Assembly (NCBI GenBank): GCA_011109175.1 | Contig: RDEW01000054.1 | Location: forward strand, 61,382 to 102,995 | Direction: 5' to 3' | Origin: Dicyema japonicum | Taxonomy: Eukaryota > Dicyemida > Rhombozoa > Dicyemidae | Length of the DNA: 41,614 nt | Made by a program: the position numbers and the translations under genes | The notes under the pieces: model-generated | The model's input: the letters and a program-made list of their open reading frames with translations, nothing else | Told to the model about the DNA's origin: nothing | Database searches by the model: none | Part shown: piece after piece, positions 1-8,690 of the stretch | Layout of the letters: each line of letters begins with the position of its first letter | How positions within the stretch are numbered: position 1 is the stretch's first letter

Positions 1-49
1 GTTCAAAAAGAAGACGAATTATTTTTTAAATCCAAGGATCACCAGGTAA

Positions 50-130
50 TCTCGCCCTCCTTAAGCTGTCCCATCCTTTCTCGGTGTTCCTCTGTTTCTT
101 GCAACGCCAATCTCACGGTGATTTAGAGTG
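50..130 (-). pseudogene. LINE C-terminal remnant
   Basis: Read on the minus strand, this short stretch encodes TEEHRERMGQLKEG, which resembles the end of the LINE proteins elsewhere in this window (EEHRARMRWELEAVGIT at 28533 and EDHRRRMAQVIARTGIT at 29932). Only the extreme carboxyl end is present, so it is a dead fragment. It points the same way as the larger LINE piece at 480-1060 and may be the tail of that copy, separated by a hAT-end-like insertion. Confidence 0.5.
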
Positions 131-137
131 AAAAGTG

Positions 138-235
138 GAACAAGTTGTTTCTAGTACATAAACCTATTAGCGCTAAAAAAGTATTAAATCGAGCATTTAT
201 AGGAATAATTGCTTAAGCGTACTATAACTGCTTAG
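138..235 (+). mobile_element. hAT terminal-like fragment
   Basis: The run AACAAGTTGTTTCTAG, followed by TTAGCGCTAAAAAA and AT-rich GCATTTAT-type motifs, closely resembles the left end of the complete hAT element at 21434 (GGCAAGTTGTTTCTAG then TTAGCGCTAAAAAA). No transposase or opposite end is adjacent, so this is a solo or truncated end. The stretch from about 236 to 480 holds no gene I can recognise. Confidence 0.45.
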
Positions 236-479
236 GGGATACTATAATGCACCAGTACTATGAAAGAGATCATCACTTTAACCCCGACCATATCTCTTCC
301 ACACTACCCACACCCTGGAAGTATCCGACCTGTGGATGGATGGGATGACGTCAGAAAAGGATAAGAATATCTCTGCTGTGGGCGTATACTTGATAATGGG
401 CTCAAAGCTTCCCATAGAGATCTCATGATTGAGTTCATCCTCTCAAAATCAAGGAACCGACAAAGATTCATACATGTAA

Positions 480-1060
480 GGTGAGTAGTTCTGGAGTGAG
501 TCTTCTTAAAACCATGTTAAAAGGATACGTCCGGAGGTAAGGTGATCGAGAATAATTTTTAAATAGGGACACAGAAGAGATATGTAAAAGAGGCCGATGA
601 GTTTTTCGGTAGTCCAGGTTTTAAGATTGATCGTATATCGGATAATTTCCATAAAAGTGGAGTTACTGCCGATTAAGAGGTTGAAAATTTGGGTGAGGGC
701 CATGATACCATAGGGGCCTATTTTCTTCAATAGTATTAGGGGATGACATTTGGACCTCTGGGATAGTGTTGAATCCCCTTTCCACACGTCATCCGAAAAA
801 GATTTGTAGTTGCCTTTAGGTTTGATAAAGAAATGGAAGACCCTCAATTTTCTGGTGAGGGATAATAACCACTGTAGAGAATAAACCTTCGTGATCTTGT
901 TTAAAAAGCTCTTGTTCTCCAAGTCTTCGCAAGTAGTTTCTGATCTCTCCAAGGCACAAATTTTCAACCTGGTTTCCCAGGATTGAATCTGTAGACTTTT
1001 TAAGCAATTTGATTTCTCCGTAAATAAATCGGTTGCGTAAGAAGGCTTTTCGTGAAATGG
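480..1060 (-). pseudogene. APE-type LINE, degraded linker and RT N-terminal region
   Basis: Minus-strand frames encode LENKSFLNKITKVYS, an acidic linker, then KKIGPYGIMALTQIFN. These align with the copy at 27040-27310, which reads MENKIFLNKLMKYYS and KNIGPYAIMALTKIFN. This is the region just before and at the start of the reverse transcriptase in Jockey/I-like non-LTR elements. Frames are broken (open stretches 506-967 and 816-1007 lie in different frames), and the catalytic core (AFD box, YADD) is absent. The element is a non-functional fragment. Confidence 0.6.
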
Positions 1061-1189
1061 ATTGACTTCATTTTGAAAAAAGTCCTCACACCCTCACTCA
1101 CTATGCTATTGCAGTACATAACGCATTATCGAGGGAATTTTTATTTATTTCATTAATCCTGAAATCACAAGAAGATAAAAGTTATCGTC

Positions 1190-1560
1190 TAATTACGTGA
1201 TCCCGCTGTCCATACCACTCTTTTCCTGGGGTTAGATTTGGAGTCCTGGATTAATCTCCACAGCGGGAAAGGTTTCTTCTCATATCTCGGGCAGGCCTCC
1301 ATATATAGTCTGATGTGCGGCCCGAGGGGGTGGTCAGGGGACTATGCCATCTTGAAGAAGTTCCGTAAGGTATTCCATGATTGGGGGGACGTTTAATGTT
1401 CTCACTAGTAACGAAGTGGATGTCTTTTTCGACGGTGTCAATAGTATTCTGAGACATCGATTTTTTAAAACTTCCAGCTTCTCTGTGCCAATAGTGATAA
1501 GGGGGCAATCCATGCAGCACAGACATACTCGATAATAGGTAGAACAAATTGTTTGCATAG
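1190..1560 (-). pseudogene. LINE C-terminal fragment
   Basis: The minus strand carries EKLEVLKNRCLRILLT, the helix typical of the region after the RT thumb in Jockey/CR1-like LINEs, followed in another frame by RPARDMRRNLSRCGD near the protein end. Two overlapping frames (1334-1558 and 1251-1547) are needed, so it is frameshifted. Its upstream edge abuts the hAT end beginning at 1563, which probably inserted here. Confidence 0.45.
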
Positions 1561-1562
1561 AA

Positions 1563-2112
1563 CAGTGGTTCTCAACACGGCCCCCCGGGATTTTTTTGCA
1601 GTCCCGACAAATTTTTTTTAATTTTCCTATTATATTTTATTCACTTGTTGAAATATTATTTTTTAATGTTAGTGTGCGTAAACAATCACGGACTATAGTA
1701 CGGGAAATCAGAGGATTCAAATATGAATGAGAAGTTCTTTATGATTAAAATACATGGCAAAGTACATTGTTTAAAATGTCACGCAACGATGAAATCGTTA
1801 AATACCTACTCCGTCAAAAGACATTATCAACAGCACGAATCATTTTACGATTGTTATCAAGGCGATTCTAGAAAAACAAAAAGTCATTTTGTTAAAATCT
1901 TAATATTTCAAACAATCTTCATTTTATAATGTGGTGCCTCTTCCAGAGTTACAAATATGGCTTCAACAAGAATTAGTCATCTTATTGCAAAGCATATGAA
2001 GCCATATACTGATGGCGGAATTCTGAAGGAGGCTATTACAATATTTGCCCAAGTTCACAAAGTATCCTTGACATATTCTATTGTACCAGCTTTTAAAGAG
2101 CTAATTGATTAA
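1563..2112 (+). mobile_element. hAT (Charlie/ZBED-like) 5' end with BED finger ORF
   Basis: The sequence starts CAGTGGTTCTCAA, the classical terminal repeat of Charlie-type hAT elements; the eight bases before it (GCATAGAA) would be the target duplication, but no right end was found to confirm this. An ORF at 1723-1929 has a BED/ZBED-like finger (CLKCHATMKSLNTYSVKRHY then QQHE) and QGDSRKTK. A second frame from about 1950 encodes TRISHLIAKHMKPYTDGGIL, the next conserved block of ZBED/GTF2IRD2-like transposases. A frameshift near 1925 and loss of the catalytic part make it a truncated, dead copy. Confidence 0.65.
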
Positions 2113-2189
2113 TGGTGTATGAATTTACTTTTGATTTCTTTTTTATATTAATTAAGTTTAAAAAACATTGGCGGATTCTACAAATACAA

Positions 2190-3280
2190 TTATTTATTGA
2201 TTTGCCCCTGGGTCAAAATTCTTGGTATAGAGACTCTAACGATGGGTGGGAAGATACTGGAGAATGAGTGAAAGCCTTGAGAATTCCAATTTTCTTTTGG
2301 ATCCTCGCTGTTACTAGGTCCACTTGATGAGTAAATGTGAAGAGGGATCCAGGATGATTCCAAGGATTGAAAAAGTCCTCTTAATGGGAAGCGGGAAGTC
2401 ATACAAGTTTATCGATGTGTTGCCCATATTTCTTTACGTGCTGAGGTAAACGTCATTACATGTGACAACCTTTGCACAGGTTGATATGATAGATTCCACA
2501 TGGGCTGAAAAGCAGAGAAAAATCAAAAGTTACTCCCAGCATCTTCTGCGATTTCTTTTGTGGTATAGGTACTCCATTTAACGTGACATCAATTGTTTGC
2601 GTTCCCATTGTTTCTATTCTTAGTAAATAGAGTGACTGCTGACTTTTCGGAACATGCATTTAATCGTGTTTTATCCGATTGTGGTCGAGACAACTGGAGG
2701 AATAAGTAGAAAATCGCTTCGCTTTTAAAATGTCTCGGCTTGTGAATCCGCCTCGAATGAATTTGATCAATGTTTGCAAGTATGTAGACGTGGATCTCTC
2801 ATTTTTGAATACATATTGAAAAGTCTTTTCTGGTAAAAATTTTTTTATTCTCCCAAGCACAAGCCTCTCCAGAATTTTTGACATTGAACATAGCAGTTAC
2901 ACCGGTCTAAAAGACGCTGGGTCACCTCTCGGTCTTCCTGGTTTCAGTACTGACCGTTTTAAAGCCTGTTTCCATAATAACGGTATCACATTCTGATTGA
3001 TTGAATAGTTGAAAATCGACATTAGGAAAGTGACTTTTCCGTCCCCAAAATTTTTTAATAAGATAACGGAAATGTTGTCTGGTCCGTGGGAGTATGTCGT
3101 TTTTACGGAATGTATTGTATCCCTCACCTCTCTCAGAAAAGAAGAGTGGTTCTGATATTTTCTTTAGTTTCCTGCGTGATGGTAGTGTATCAGACTTCAT
3201 GTGCTCTTTGTGTGAAATTTTAGTATAGAATTTTATTAAGTTGTTCACATCACTTTGAACATAGTCCTCAGTGAGCATCC
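2190..3280 (-). pseudogene. APE-type LINE with RT core deleted
   Basis: Successive minus-strand frames give SHGPDNISVILLKNFGDGK, then KPGRPRGDPASFRPV, MSKILERLVLGRIKKFLPE, NERSTSTYLQTLIKFI, and after a break KSQQKMLGVTFDF-type sequence. These are the N-terminal fingers and the post-thumb region of a Jockey/I-like reverse transcriptase. The central part carrying the first catalytic Asp and the YADD box is missing between about 2660 and 2700, so the copy has an internal deletion plus several frameshifts. It is closest to the plus-strand copy at 5086-6375 (shared STSTxL and RILGVTFD-type blocks). Confidence 0.65.
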
Positions 3281-3689
3281 AGTTGTATTCATCGTTGACA
3301 AAATAAAATCATTTCAAATCAATAAGATCTATTTGAGACCTTTCTTTTGGTTTTAACGCTATGATATGATGTCCTTCATCATTTTTCGATTAAAATATTA
3401 CCAAAAAACAAACTTTTAAAGGAGTAGAAAACTTACAGATTTCACAGGAATTAATTACTATGCGGATAACACTTTTTTTAATGTGGAAGTAGTGTTTATT
3501 GCAGAGATCCTCCATTTTATTCATTCCAAGATGATTCTGGTTATAAAAAAAAGATTAAAGAAAAAATCGAGTCATAGCTACATAAGAAAACTTAATGCTA
3601 AGAAGAGAATTTTGCACCAGACTTTCTACAAATAACAGAAGAATTTTGTATTTAGATTAAAGAGGATTTAATTTCCACACATCAATAAA
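3281..3689. other. AT-rich stretch with no recognisable gene
   Basis: Between the minus-strand LINE and the transposase fragment I find only AT-rich sequence. Short frames are interrupted by stops and show no known motif. Confidence 0.5.
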
Positions 3690-4153
3690 TTACGAATATT
3701 CACCCGTAAATGCTGATCCTATTTTATTACAGCCATCCTCAAAAGTGAAAAATATGTCATTATGTTCAATTGTGTCAAGAGAAGGTATATAGTATGAAGA
3801 AATTATAAACGGTGAATATAATTCTGAGTTGTTCCTCAGATATAAAAAATCTCGGTTTGTTTAACAATAATCTAACATTGATTTTGGATAATTGCTCAAT
3901 TCACCGAACGAAGACAGCGAAAGATATATTAAATAATTCAGGAGCAGAAATAATCTCTTTACATCCTTATTCTCCGGACTTAAATCCAATTGAGACTTTA
4001 TTTTCAGAGATAAAATCAGATTTGAATAATATCAGGCCTTGTGCACAAACAAGAATTGAATTAAAAAATAACCTAATGGCTGTTTTGAATAATATAAAAA
4101 AATTTAATCAATTTTTACTCACATATGTGGGATACCGTATATTCAACACTTAA
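3690..4153 (+). pseudogene. Tc1/IS630-type DDE transposase fragment
   Basis: The open frame 3812-4153 contains LILDNCSIHR, a spacer, and HPYSPDLNPIETLFSEIK. These are the second catalytic Asp and the final Glu of the DDE_3 superfamily, with 34 residues between them (D34E). Just upstream, in a shifted frame from about 3690, SPVNADPILLQPSSKVKNMS and IVSREGI look like the preceding transposase strands. The N-terminal helix-turn-helix and the first Asp are not seen. A frameshift near 3800 and the missing N-terminus indicate an inactive copy. Confidence 0.7.
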
Positions 4154-4364
4154 TTCAAACAATGATAGTTAGTTTCATTACATTCGTTCATTACTTTTTG
4201 ATAAAAATTTCTAGTTTCATTACTTTTTATTTTTTAAATAGATTTCTGACATATACCACTATCAAAAATTTAATTTTTATATTAATTAATACATTTTTTA
4301 TATTTGTTAATAATTTTTATATTAATACATTTTTATATATCTTAATTTTTTAAAATAATAATAA
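4154..4364. other. AT-rich spacer
   Basis: Very AT-rich sequence with many TTTTTAT/ATTAAT runs. The 63-aa open frame here is almost entirely Phe/Ile/Leu/Asn from AT bias and is not credible as a gene. Confidence 0.5.
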
Positions 4365-4585
4365 CAGCCTTTTTCACGGAGCCGTGGTATTAGCTACGCA
4401 TAGGCAGGACACAAACTTTATTTAAGTAGAGAACAGTTATTTTTAACTAATCGTAGAACCGATGAATGATCTTCACTTCTATTTTCTTTTTCTTGTGTGT
4501 GGGTCCTTTCTAGACAATCCAGTTCCGCAGTGAGAGTCCACTGATGACGGGGTCGATCGTCAAGAACAAAAGTGGAAGAAAAATG
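4365..4585 (+). repeat. Dispersed ~200-nt structured repeat, copy R1
   Basis: This non-coding unit recurs at 23205-23410, 31260-31480 and 40905-41105. Shared landmarks are GGCAGGACA, AGAACAGTTA with TAACT, ATCGTAGA, AGAACC-type sequence, CTTCACTTCT and CCTTTCTAGAC. Hairpins are visible: AGTTA/TAACT, CAGTG/CACTG, and GACG/CGTC near the end. I do not recognise it as any known RNA; it could be a SINE, an RNA gene family or part of a transposon. The strand is chosen only so that the copies align. Confidence 0.6.
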
Positions 4586-4589
4586 GCCA

Positions 4590-4590
4590 N
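4590..4590. other. Assembly ambiguity (single N)
   Basis: One undetermined base. Two similar Ns (37164, 41451) sit exactly at junctions of duplicated sequence, so this one may also be a contig join of unknown size. Confidence 0.7.
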
Positions 4591-4786
4591 GGATACTGAG
4601 TTAAAAGCCCTTATTTACATCTACCGAGACCAGCACGGTTCTCTCGTGTGGATTTGAGGTATTCAGGCCGTCCGAATCTTGGGAATTGTAGTAGTTTGGG
4701 TCAAACCAATTAATTCATTTTTATTAATTATTTAAAATAAATCATTTTTAATAATATTTTTTTAAATTAAAAAAGTTCAATTTCTT

Positions 4787-5040
4787 ATGAGGTTTACTTT
4801 TAGGAGCAAAATTTTAACCAATATCTTATCTAGATGGCCTGGACAAGAAAGATACGGATTTTATTCATTTTTACCAGTGTTTTTCTTTGCAGGGGCTTTC
4901 ATGGAATTGACTATGATAAAAATTAAAATAAACCAAGTCAATTTTTGTTTGCCACAAATTTTACTTTAGACGAAGTCTTTAAGAAGAATCAGGCTCTAAA
5001 AATTGCGTCACAAATTGCAAAAACTGAAAAATCGAAATAA
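4787..5040 (+). CDS. UQCC5: UQCC5/SMIM4 homolog, complex III assembly factor
   Basis: The predicted 76-aa protein comes from two exons (4787-4946 and 4970-5040) joined across a 23-nt GT-AG intron. The body reads RWPGQERYGFYSFLPVFFF then FMELTMIKIK, matching the SMIM4/UQCC5 pattern of a basic N-terminus, a P-G-x-x-R-[FY]-G loop, one transmembrane helix and an ME..MIK motif. The splice creates FYEVFKKN, which corresponds to the family's FYDVYRRK and fixes the intron placement. Without splicing the frame ends in an unrelated LPQILL tail. Vertebrate members are about 70 aa and act in the mitochondrial inner membrane in cytochrome bc1 assembly. ATG at 4787 is the first usable start after AT-rich DNA. 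No disabling change is seen. Confidence 0.85.
4947..4969 (+). other. 23-nt spliceosomal intron of UQCC5
   Basis: Starts GTTTGCC and ends ACTTTAG. Removal joins T and AC into a Tyr codon and restores the conserved FYEVFKK block. Confidence 0.8.
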
Positions 5041-5085
5041 AAATACTTAACATTATTAATTAATTTTTTAAATAAAATTTTATTT

Positions 5086-6375
5086 GTGCCTCAAGTTTTA
5101 GTGAAAATTAGGTTTGGATTTAATTATTTTTTTTCAAAAGAGGATGAAAGATCGTCCGAGGTGGATCACAGCCAAAAGGATTTAAACAACCTAATAAAAT
5201 ACTATGTGAAAAAATCCCATAAAGACCATAAGAAGTCGGATGTATTCCCGAAATATCTCAGTAAACCGAAAAAGGAACCGGATACGATTCACTTCACTGT
5301 AAACGACGTGAAATATGCATTGAAATTCATTAAAACAACCAATTCTAATGGACCGGATAAGATCCTCCTAAAGAATCTATGGAATCGTTGCATTAACGAG
5401 GATATTCAACCACTCCATTAACAAAAATTATATTCCAGCCTTATGGAAGCTTGCCCACCTACGTCCAATTTTGAAACCCAGTAAAGTGATAAAGGACCCA
5501 GCTTCATACAGACTGGTCGCGTTATTGTGTTCGATCTCCAAAATTCTAAAAAGGCTGGTTCTTGCGAAAATCAAAAATTTCTTCTTGGACATGTCATTTC
5601 AACATAGTTTTAAAAAAGAGAGGTCTACTTCGACCCAATTATCTGAATTGACTAACTTTATACGATATGGTTTCTCGAACAGGTCGGGACATATGAAGAA
5701 TGTACTTTGCTCCATAGACGTCCATAAAGTTTCGACTCTGTGTCAAGGAGGATTCTTACTTGGAAAATTTACCAAACAAAGATCCCTGGAAAGCTCAAAC
5801 TCTGGCTAGCTAACTTCCTTAGTGGTCGGAAGGGACGCATCTGCATTCCCAAGGATCCCCTTTGTCTCCAGTTTTATTCAACCTATTCATGGCGAACCTC
5901 CCCACTCCAGACTCCGAAAATGACATTATTCTAACTTATGCCGACGACATCGTAATTGCGTCACGCCATCAGGACATCCAAATTGCCACTTCGAAATTGC
6001 AAGAAATCTTAGACTGTCTTGACGAATGGCTATCGAAGAATCGCCTAACTGCCAGCAGTGAAAAGTCCGTCACAACCCTGTTTACTTCAGACAAGAGACT
6101 GGGAAGACGGACGGTCGAACTAAAAGCAAACAATGAAGCTATTCCTTTCAGAAAATCCCAAAGGATCCTTGGGGTGACTTTTGACATGCGTATGTCATTC
6201 TCTCCTCATGGTGAAAACGTAATTACGAAATGCAAAAACGAACTAAGAAATGCCTCACAGGCTTATGGAAGATCGAATAGCATTCTGTTTTGAGCACTGT
6301 ATATAATAATTCATTGAACCATGCATCTCTTATGCATGTGGTATATGGGGGCCCACTCATCTCTTAGACGAATGT
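5086..6375 (+). pseudogene. APE-type LINE reverse transcriptase, frameshifted
   Basis: Plus-strand frames give in order SNGPDKILLKNL, KDPASYRLVALLCSISKILK, ERSTSTQLSELTNFIR, LCSIDVHK, FLSGRKGR, then MSPVLFNLFMANLP and LTYADDIVIA, followed by KNRLTASSEKSVTTLFTS and QRILGVTFDM. This is a Jockey/I-like RT with an intact YADD box. The AFD box is damaged (DVHKVSTLC). At least four frame changes are needed. C-terminal PCISYACGIWGPTH follows at about 6315-6350. The APE endonuclease is absent, so the copy is 5' truncated, as is usual after target-primed reverse transcription. Confidence 0.75.
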
Positions 6376-6390
6376 CTTTAAGTCAAGAGT

Positions 6391-6775
6391 ACAGAATTAT
6401 TCAAATTCACGGAAGACCCAAAAATTCCCAGAGTCAAGGGATTTTTGAAAGATTCAACCAGGCGGAGTTTATCGAAAATGATGGTTTCGGATGACAAGAG
6501 TGAATAAAACAAATTCGAAAGGCTGTTTTTTGTACAATCAAACGCCTCACTCATCCACAGGTAAATTTGTGCTTTTATTTTTTGTATGTGTTAGAGATAT
6601 CGAGGGATTCTGGGCTATTCTGGCTTTTGCATGTGTTAGAGATATCGACGGATGCTGGGCTACAAAACCATTGTTAAAAATACTGTAACAGAGACAGACG
6701 GTGAAGAAAACCTGGAAAGTGTAGATAATTTTGCTGAATTAACAGAGCCAGAAGGTAAAGACAGCATATAGTAAA
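6391..6775 (+). pseudogene. Integrase (rve)-type transposon fragment
   Basis: From about 6391 the frame RIIQIHGRPKNSQSQGIFER resembles the block just before the catalytic Glu in retroviral-type integrases of KRBA2/Ginger-like elements (usual pattern HGxPxxPQSQGxVERxN). Downstream, after a frame change, a phrase ending RYRRMLGYKTIVKN and an acidic tail (TETDGEENLESVDNF ... KDSI, stop at about 6770) could be the following PY..xxFG segment. The latter assignment is weak. A 45-nt tandem duplication lies inside. Clearly broken. Confidence 0.45.
6586..6675 (+). repeat. 45-nt tandem duplication
   Basis: ATGTGTTAGAGATATCGA occurs at 6586 and again at 6631, 45 nt later, with a few substitutions between the two units. 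Each unit carries GTGTTAG directly before AGATATCG, so if this region was ever spliced the duplication would offer two equivalent acceptor sites. Confidence 0.7.
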
Positions 6776-6877
6776 GGTTTTTTGTTCATTATTTTACAAA
6801 AGGTACAAATTTGATTTTCCTCGGGTAGACTTGAATTATAAAAAATGAATAAAATATAAGAGTGCATCGATCGAAAT

Positions 6878-7110
6878 ATGGATTTAACATTGGAGATAGT
6901 GTATTCAATTTATAGTTACTTAAAAAGTTCGTATTCAGAAAGACTATGGAACTGATCCTTCACTACGTCTGCAAAGGTTTGAGTATCCCTACGGATCTGA
7001 TGTCACTATTGTTGCTAAATTGCCGCACAATTGTCAATGTTAAAGATATTGAGGGAATTGTGAAGAAGGTGCATTCTAAACGCCTTAAAAAGATAATTAT
7101 CAATAATTAG
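6878..7110 (+). CDS. Unidentified small spliced ORF (candidate)
   Basis: Two exons, 6878-6898 and 6928-7110, join across a 29-nt GT...AAAAAG intron to give a 67-aa open frame with ATG start and TAG stop. The first exon reads MDLTLEI and the second contains KTMELILHYVCKGLSIP, then LMSLLLLNCRTIVNVKDIEG and a basic end (KKVHSKRLKKIIINN). Exon 2 alone is open and has its own ATG at about 6946, so splicing is not required. I do not recognise the product. It sits between an integrase fragment and a pogo end. The intron size fits the local pattern but no homology supports it. Confidence 0.35.
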
Positions 7111-7177
7111 TTAATTCGCTTTGAAATAATTGATTATTTTATATTTTGACATTGATTTCAGATGTCAAAGCAAATTA

Positions 7178-7362
7178 CAGTCCGACCCAGAATTGGGGCA
7201 GACCACAGGGGTGGGGCACCCTCGGATTTTGGTGGCATTTTTTTGGCCAACATTTTGGCAGAGTAAAATGGAAAATCGATAAAAATATGGAAATTTTGGG
7301 GCACTATAAAATTGTGGGGAATGAAATTATAAGTAAATAAAATTATATTTTACACAACATTA
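7178..7362 (+). mobile_element. Truncated pogo/Tigger-like left end
   Basis: Starts CAGTCCGACCCAGAATTGGG after TA and follows the left end of the element at 34422-36221 almost base for base (GGGGTGGGGCACCCTCGG, then TTTTTTTGGCCAACATTTTGG and GGGGCACTATAAAATTGTGG). Similarity stops near 7362, where the full copy continues toward its transposase. No right end is present, so this is a deletion derivative. Confidence 0.8.
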
Positions 7363-7555
7363 TATAGTTTTTTTGTCACCGAGTGCTTTGTATAATATGA
7401 CCTTTAAAACAAATTTTCTTTCCTCCTTTGTTAGTTGATATTATCTCCATTTTGTCACTTATTTTTGCAGCAAGCATAATATTTAAGAAAAAAATGTTAG
7501 AAATTAAAAGTTGCTATTAATGCTATTTAAACACGATATAAATTAAAAAGACGAC

Positions 7556-7822
7556 TTGACTTTTTTTCCGCACACCATATTACGACCATGGTGTCTCATA
7601 TTCGACTACGCGGTAAGAAAGCTATTTCAGAGCTGGGGTTTTATTGGGGCGGGGTTGTACTGTATTATCTACTGGGAAACAATTTCGCTCTTTGGTGATG
7701 AGTTCTCAGCTTCTATGACAAAGTCCTCTGGATCACTGTGCTTGGGCGAGGGATTTGTTGGAACGCGTCAGGACCAAGAAATTGTTAGTTTGGTTTTACC
7801 ATTTGTCTTTGGAATAATTTAA
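7556..7822 (+). CDS. Unidentified hydrophobic ORF (candidate)
   Basis: A stop-free stretch of 88 codons without a clear ATG, ending TAA. It includes FDYAVRKLFQSWGFIGAGLY then CIIYWETISLFG, which could be a membrane helix, and later LVLPFVFGII. A second frame starting with ATG at 7589 (MVSHIRLRGKKAISELGFYW) is also open for about 36 codons. I cannot decide between them or assign a family. It lies in a gap between transposon remnants, and its composition is less AT-rich than the surroundings, which is the main reason to keep it. Confidence 0.25.
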   Translation: MTFFPHTILRPWCLIFDYAVRKLFQSWGFIGAGLYCIIYWETISLFGDEFSASMTKSSGSLCLGEGFVGTRQDQEIVSLVLPFVFGII

Positions 7823-7890
7823 TAGACCCATTAAAATTGAATTATTGGAAATAAATTAACACGAGTGTTTTGAATTAATTGAAGATAGGA

Positions 7891-8322
7891 TTAATTCAAA
7901 TAGATGATCTTCCAATTCTGGGATAAACGTGATTCGATCCATGATCTAATGTGCACGCTAAACTTCATTCCTTCATATCTTTGGGTTTTCGGTGGATTTT
8001 CATTTCGATGTCTCCAATGAGGACCAGAAGAGATTCCATTACGTGAGATAATAAGGTTAAGAGAGAAAATTTTTCCAGATTGGTAAGTTACACATTTGGT
8101 ACACCAGAACAAGTAAAGAGCGCTCAAAAACTCAAGGAGGAAAGCTAATGAGGGAATTAAAAGATCTAAACGAATCCTCGTTACCACAGCAAGCACTACC
8201 GAGCAGGTTGACCTCAAAATGACTAAATTAAACATTATTAGTACAAAACACATATAAAAATACAAAATCCAAAAGATTCTAAGTTTGAATCTCTCTGATG
8301 TCCATTCCGTTGAAGATTCCAC
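7891..8322 (-). CDS. Unidentified membrane-like ORF (doubtful)
   Basis: A 143-codon minus-strand frame ending TAA, immediately preceded upstream by an in-frame stop and lacking an ATG until about residue 24. It contains two hydrophobic stretches (WILYFYMCFVLIMFNLVIL and IPSLAFLLEFLSALYLFW), then a polar tail. The 5' end overlaps, antisense, a SINE-like repeat at 8270-8400, which lowers its credibility. No family recognised. Confidence 0.2.
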   Translation of the reverse strand: MESSTEWTSERFKLRIFWILYFYMCFVLIMFNLVILRSTCSVVLAVVTRIRLDLLIPSLAFLLEFLSALYLFWCTKCVTYQSGKIFSLNLIISRNGISSGPHWRHRNENPPKTQRYEGMKFSVHIRSWIESRLSQNWKIIYLN

Positions 8323-8400
8323 TCATACACGATACTTTTTGGTTTGACAAATGACACCGTAGTCATTGATTCATCACTGCGGGACCGGATTGTCTTCGAG
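8270..8400 (+). repeat. SINE-like repeat, diverged copy
   Basis: TTGAATCTCTCTGATGTCCA followed by TTGAAGATTCCACTCATACA is recognisably related to the tRNA-like repeat at 28615-28815 (CTGAATCTCGTTCCTGTCCA then TTGAAGGTTCCACACATCTA) and its twin at 38210-38400. The 5' A-box part is not clear here. Confidence 0.45.
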
Positions 8401-8552
8401 AATTTGCACGCAGCCCAAAAGAAGTTATGAAAACACTCATCCTGGTTTGGCTACAATCCAGATTAATTATCATAACTGTCCTTTATTTCAAAATAAAGTG
8501 AAATTCCTGTAAAACTGAGGTTCAAGTCATGAAAACAAATATAAATATGTAC

Positions 8553-8660
8553 GAAAAGCCATGGTTATGACTAAGACAAAAGATTGGAATAGCCATACTC
8601 CGAGGGCACTCGTTCGCAATCCACGCAGCAGGCTTCCTCAACTGACATTTGTTTAATTGT
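8553..8660 (+). pseudogene. 3' end of RLE-like retroelement ORF
   Basis: Plus-strand frames LRQKIGIAI and then VRNPRSRLPQLTFV plus stop are nearly identical to the C-terminus of the minus-strand frame at 24292. DNA identity extends past the stop (TGTTTAATTGTTAA). It is the 3' terminus of the same family in opposite orientation, with a frameshift between the two parts. Confidence 0.65.
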
Positions 8661-8690
8661 TAAAAAAATTAAAAAAATATGTACGAAGCC

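Noticed and set aside
4545-4575. Hammerhead ribozyme core (CTGATGA in repeat R1)
   Set aside because: CTGATGA is present only in R1; the required GAAA strand and a matching cleavage site are missing, and R2-R4 do not preserve the core.
7618-7715. Spliced gene starting at 7589 using 15-18 nt introns
   Set aside because: The segments that would need to be removed are shorter than any intron supported by homology in this window.
7891-8322. Multi-pass membrane protein gene
   Set aside because: Not accepted as a confident gene: GTG-type start, overlap with a SINE-like repeat, and no family match; kept only as a doubtful entry.
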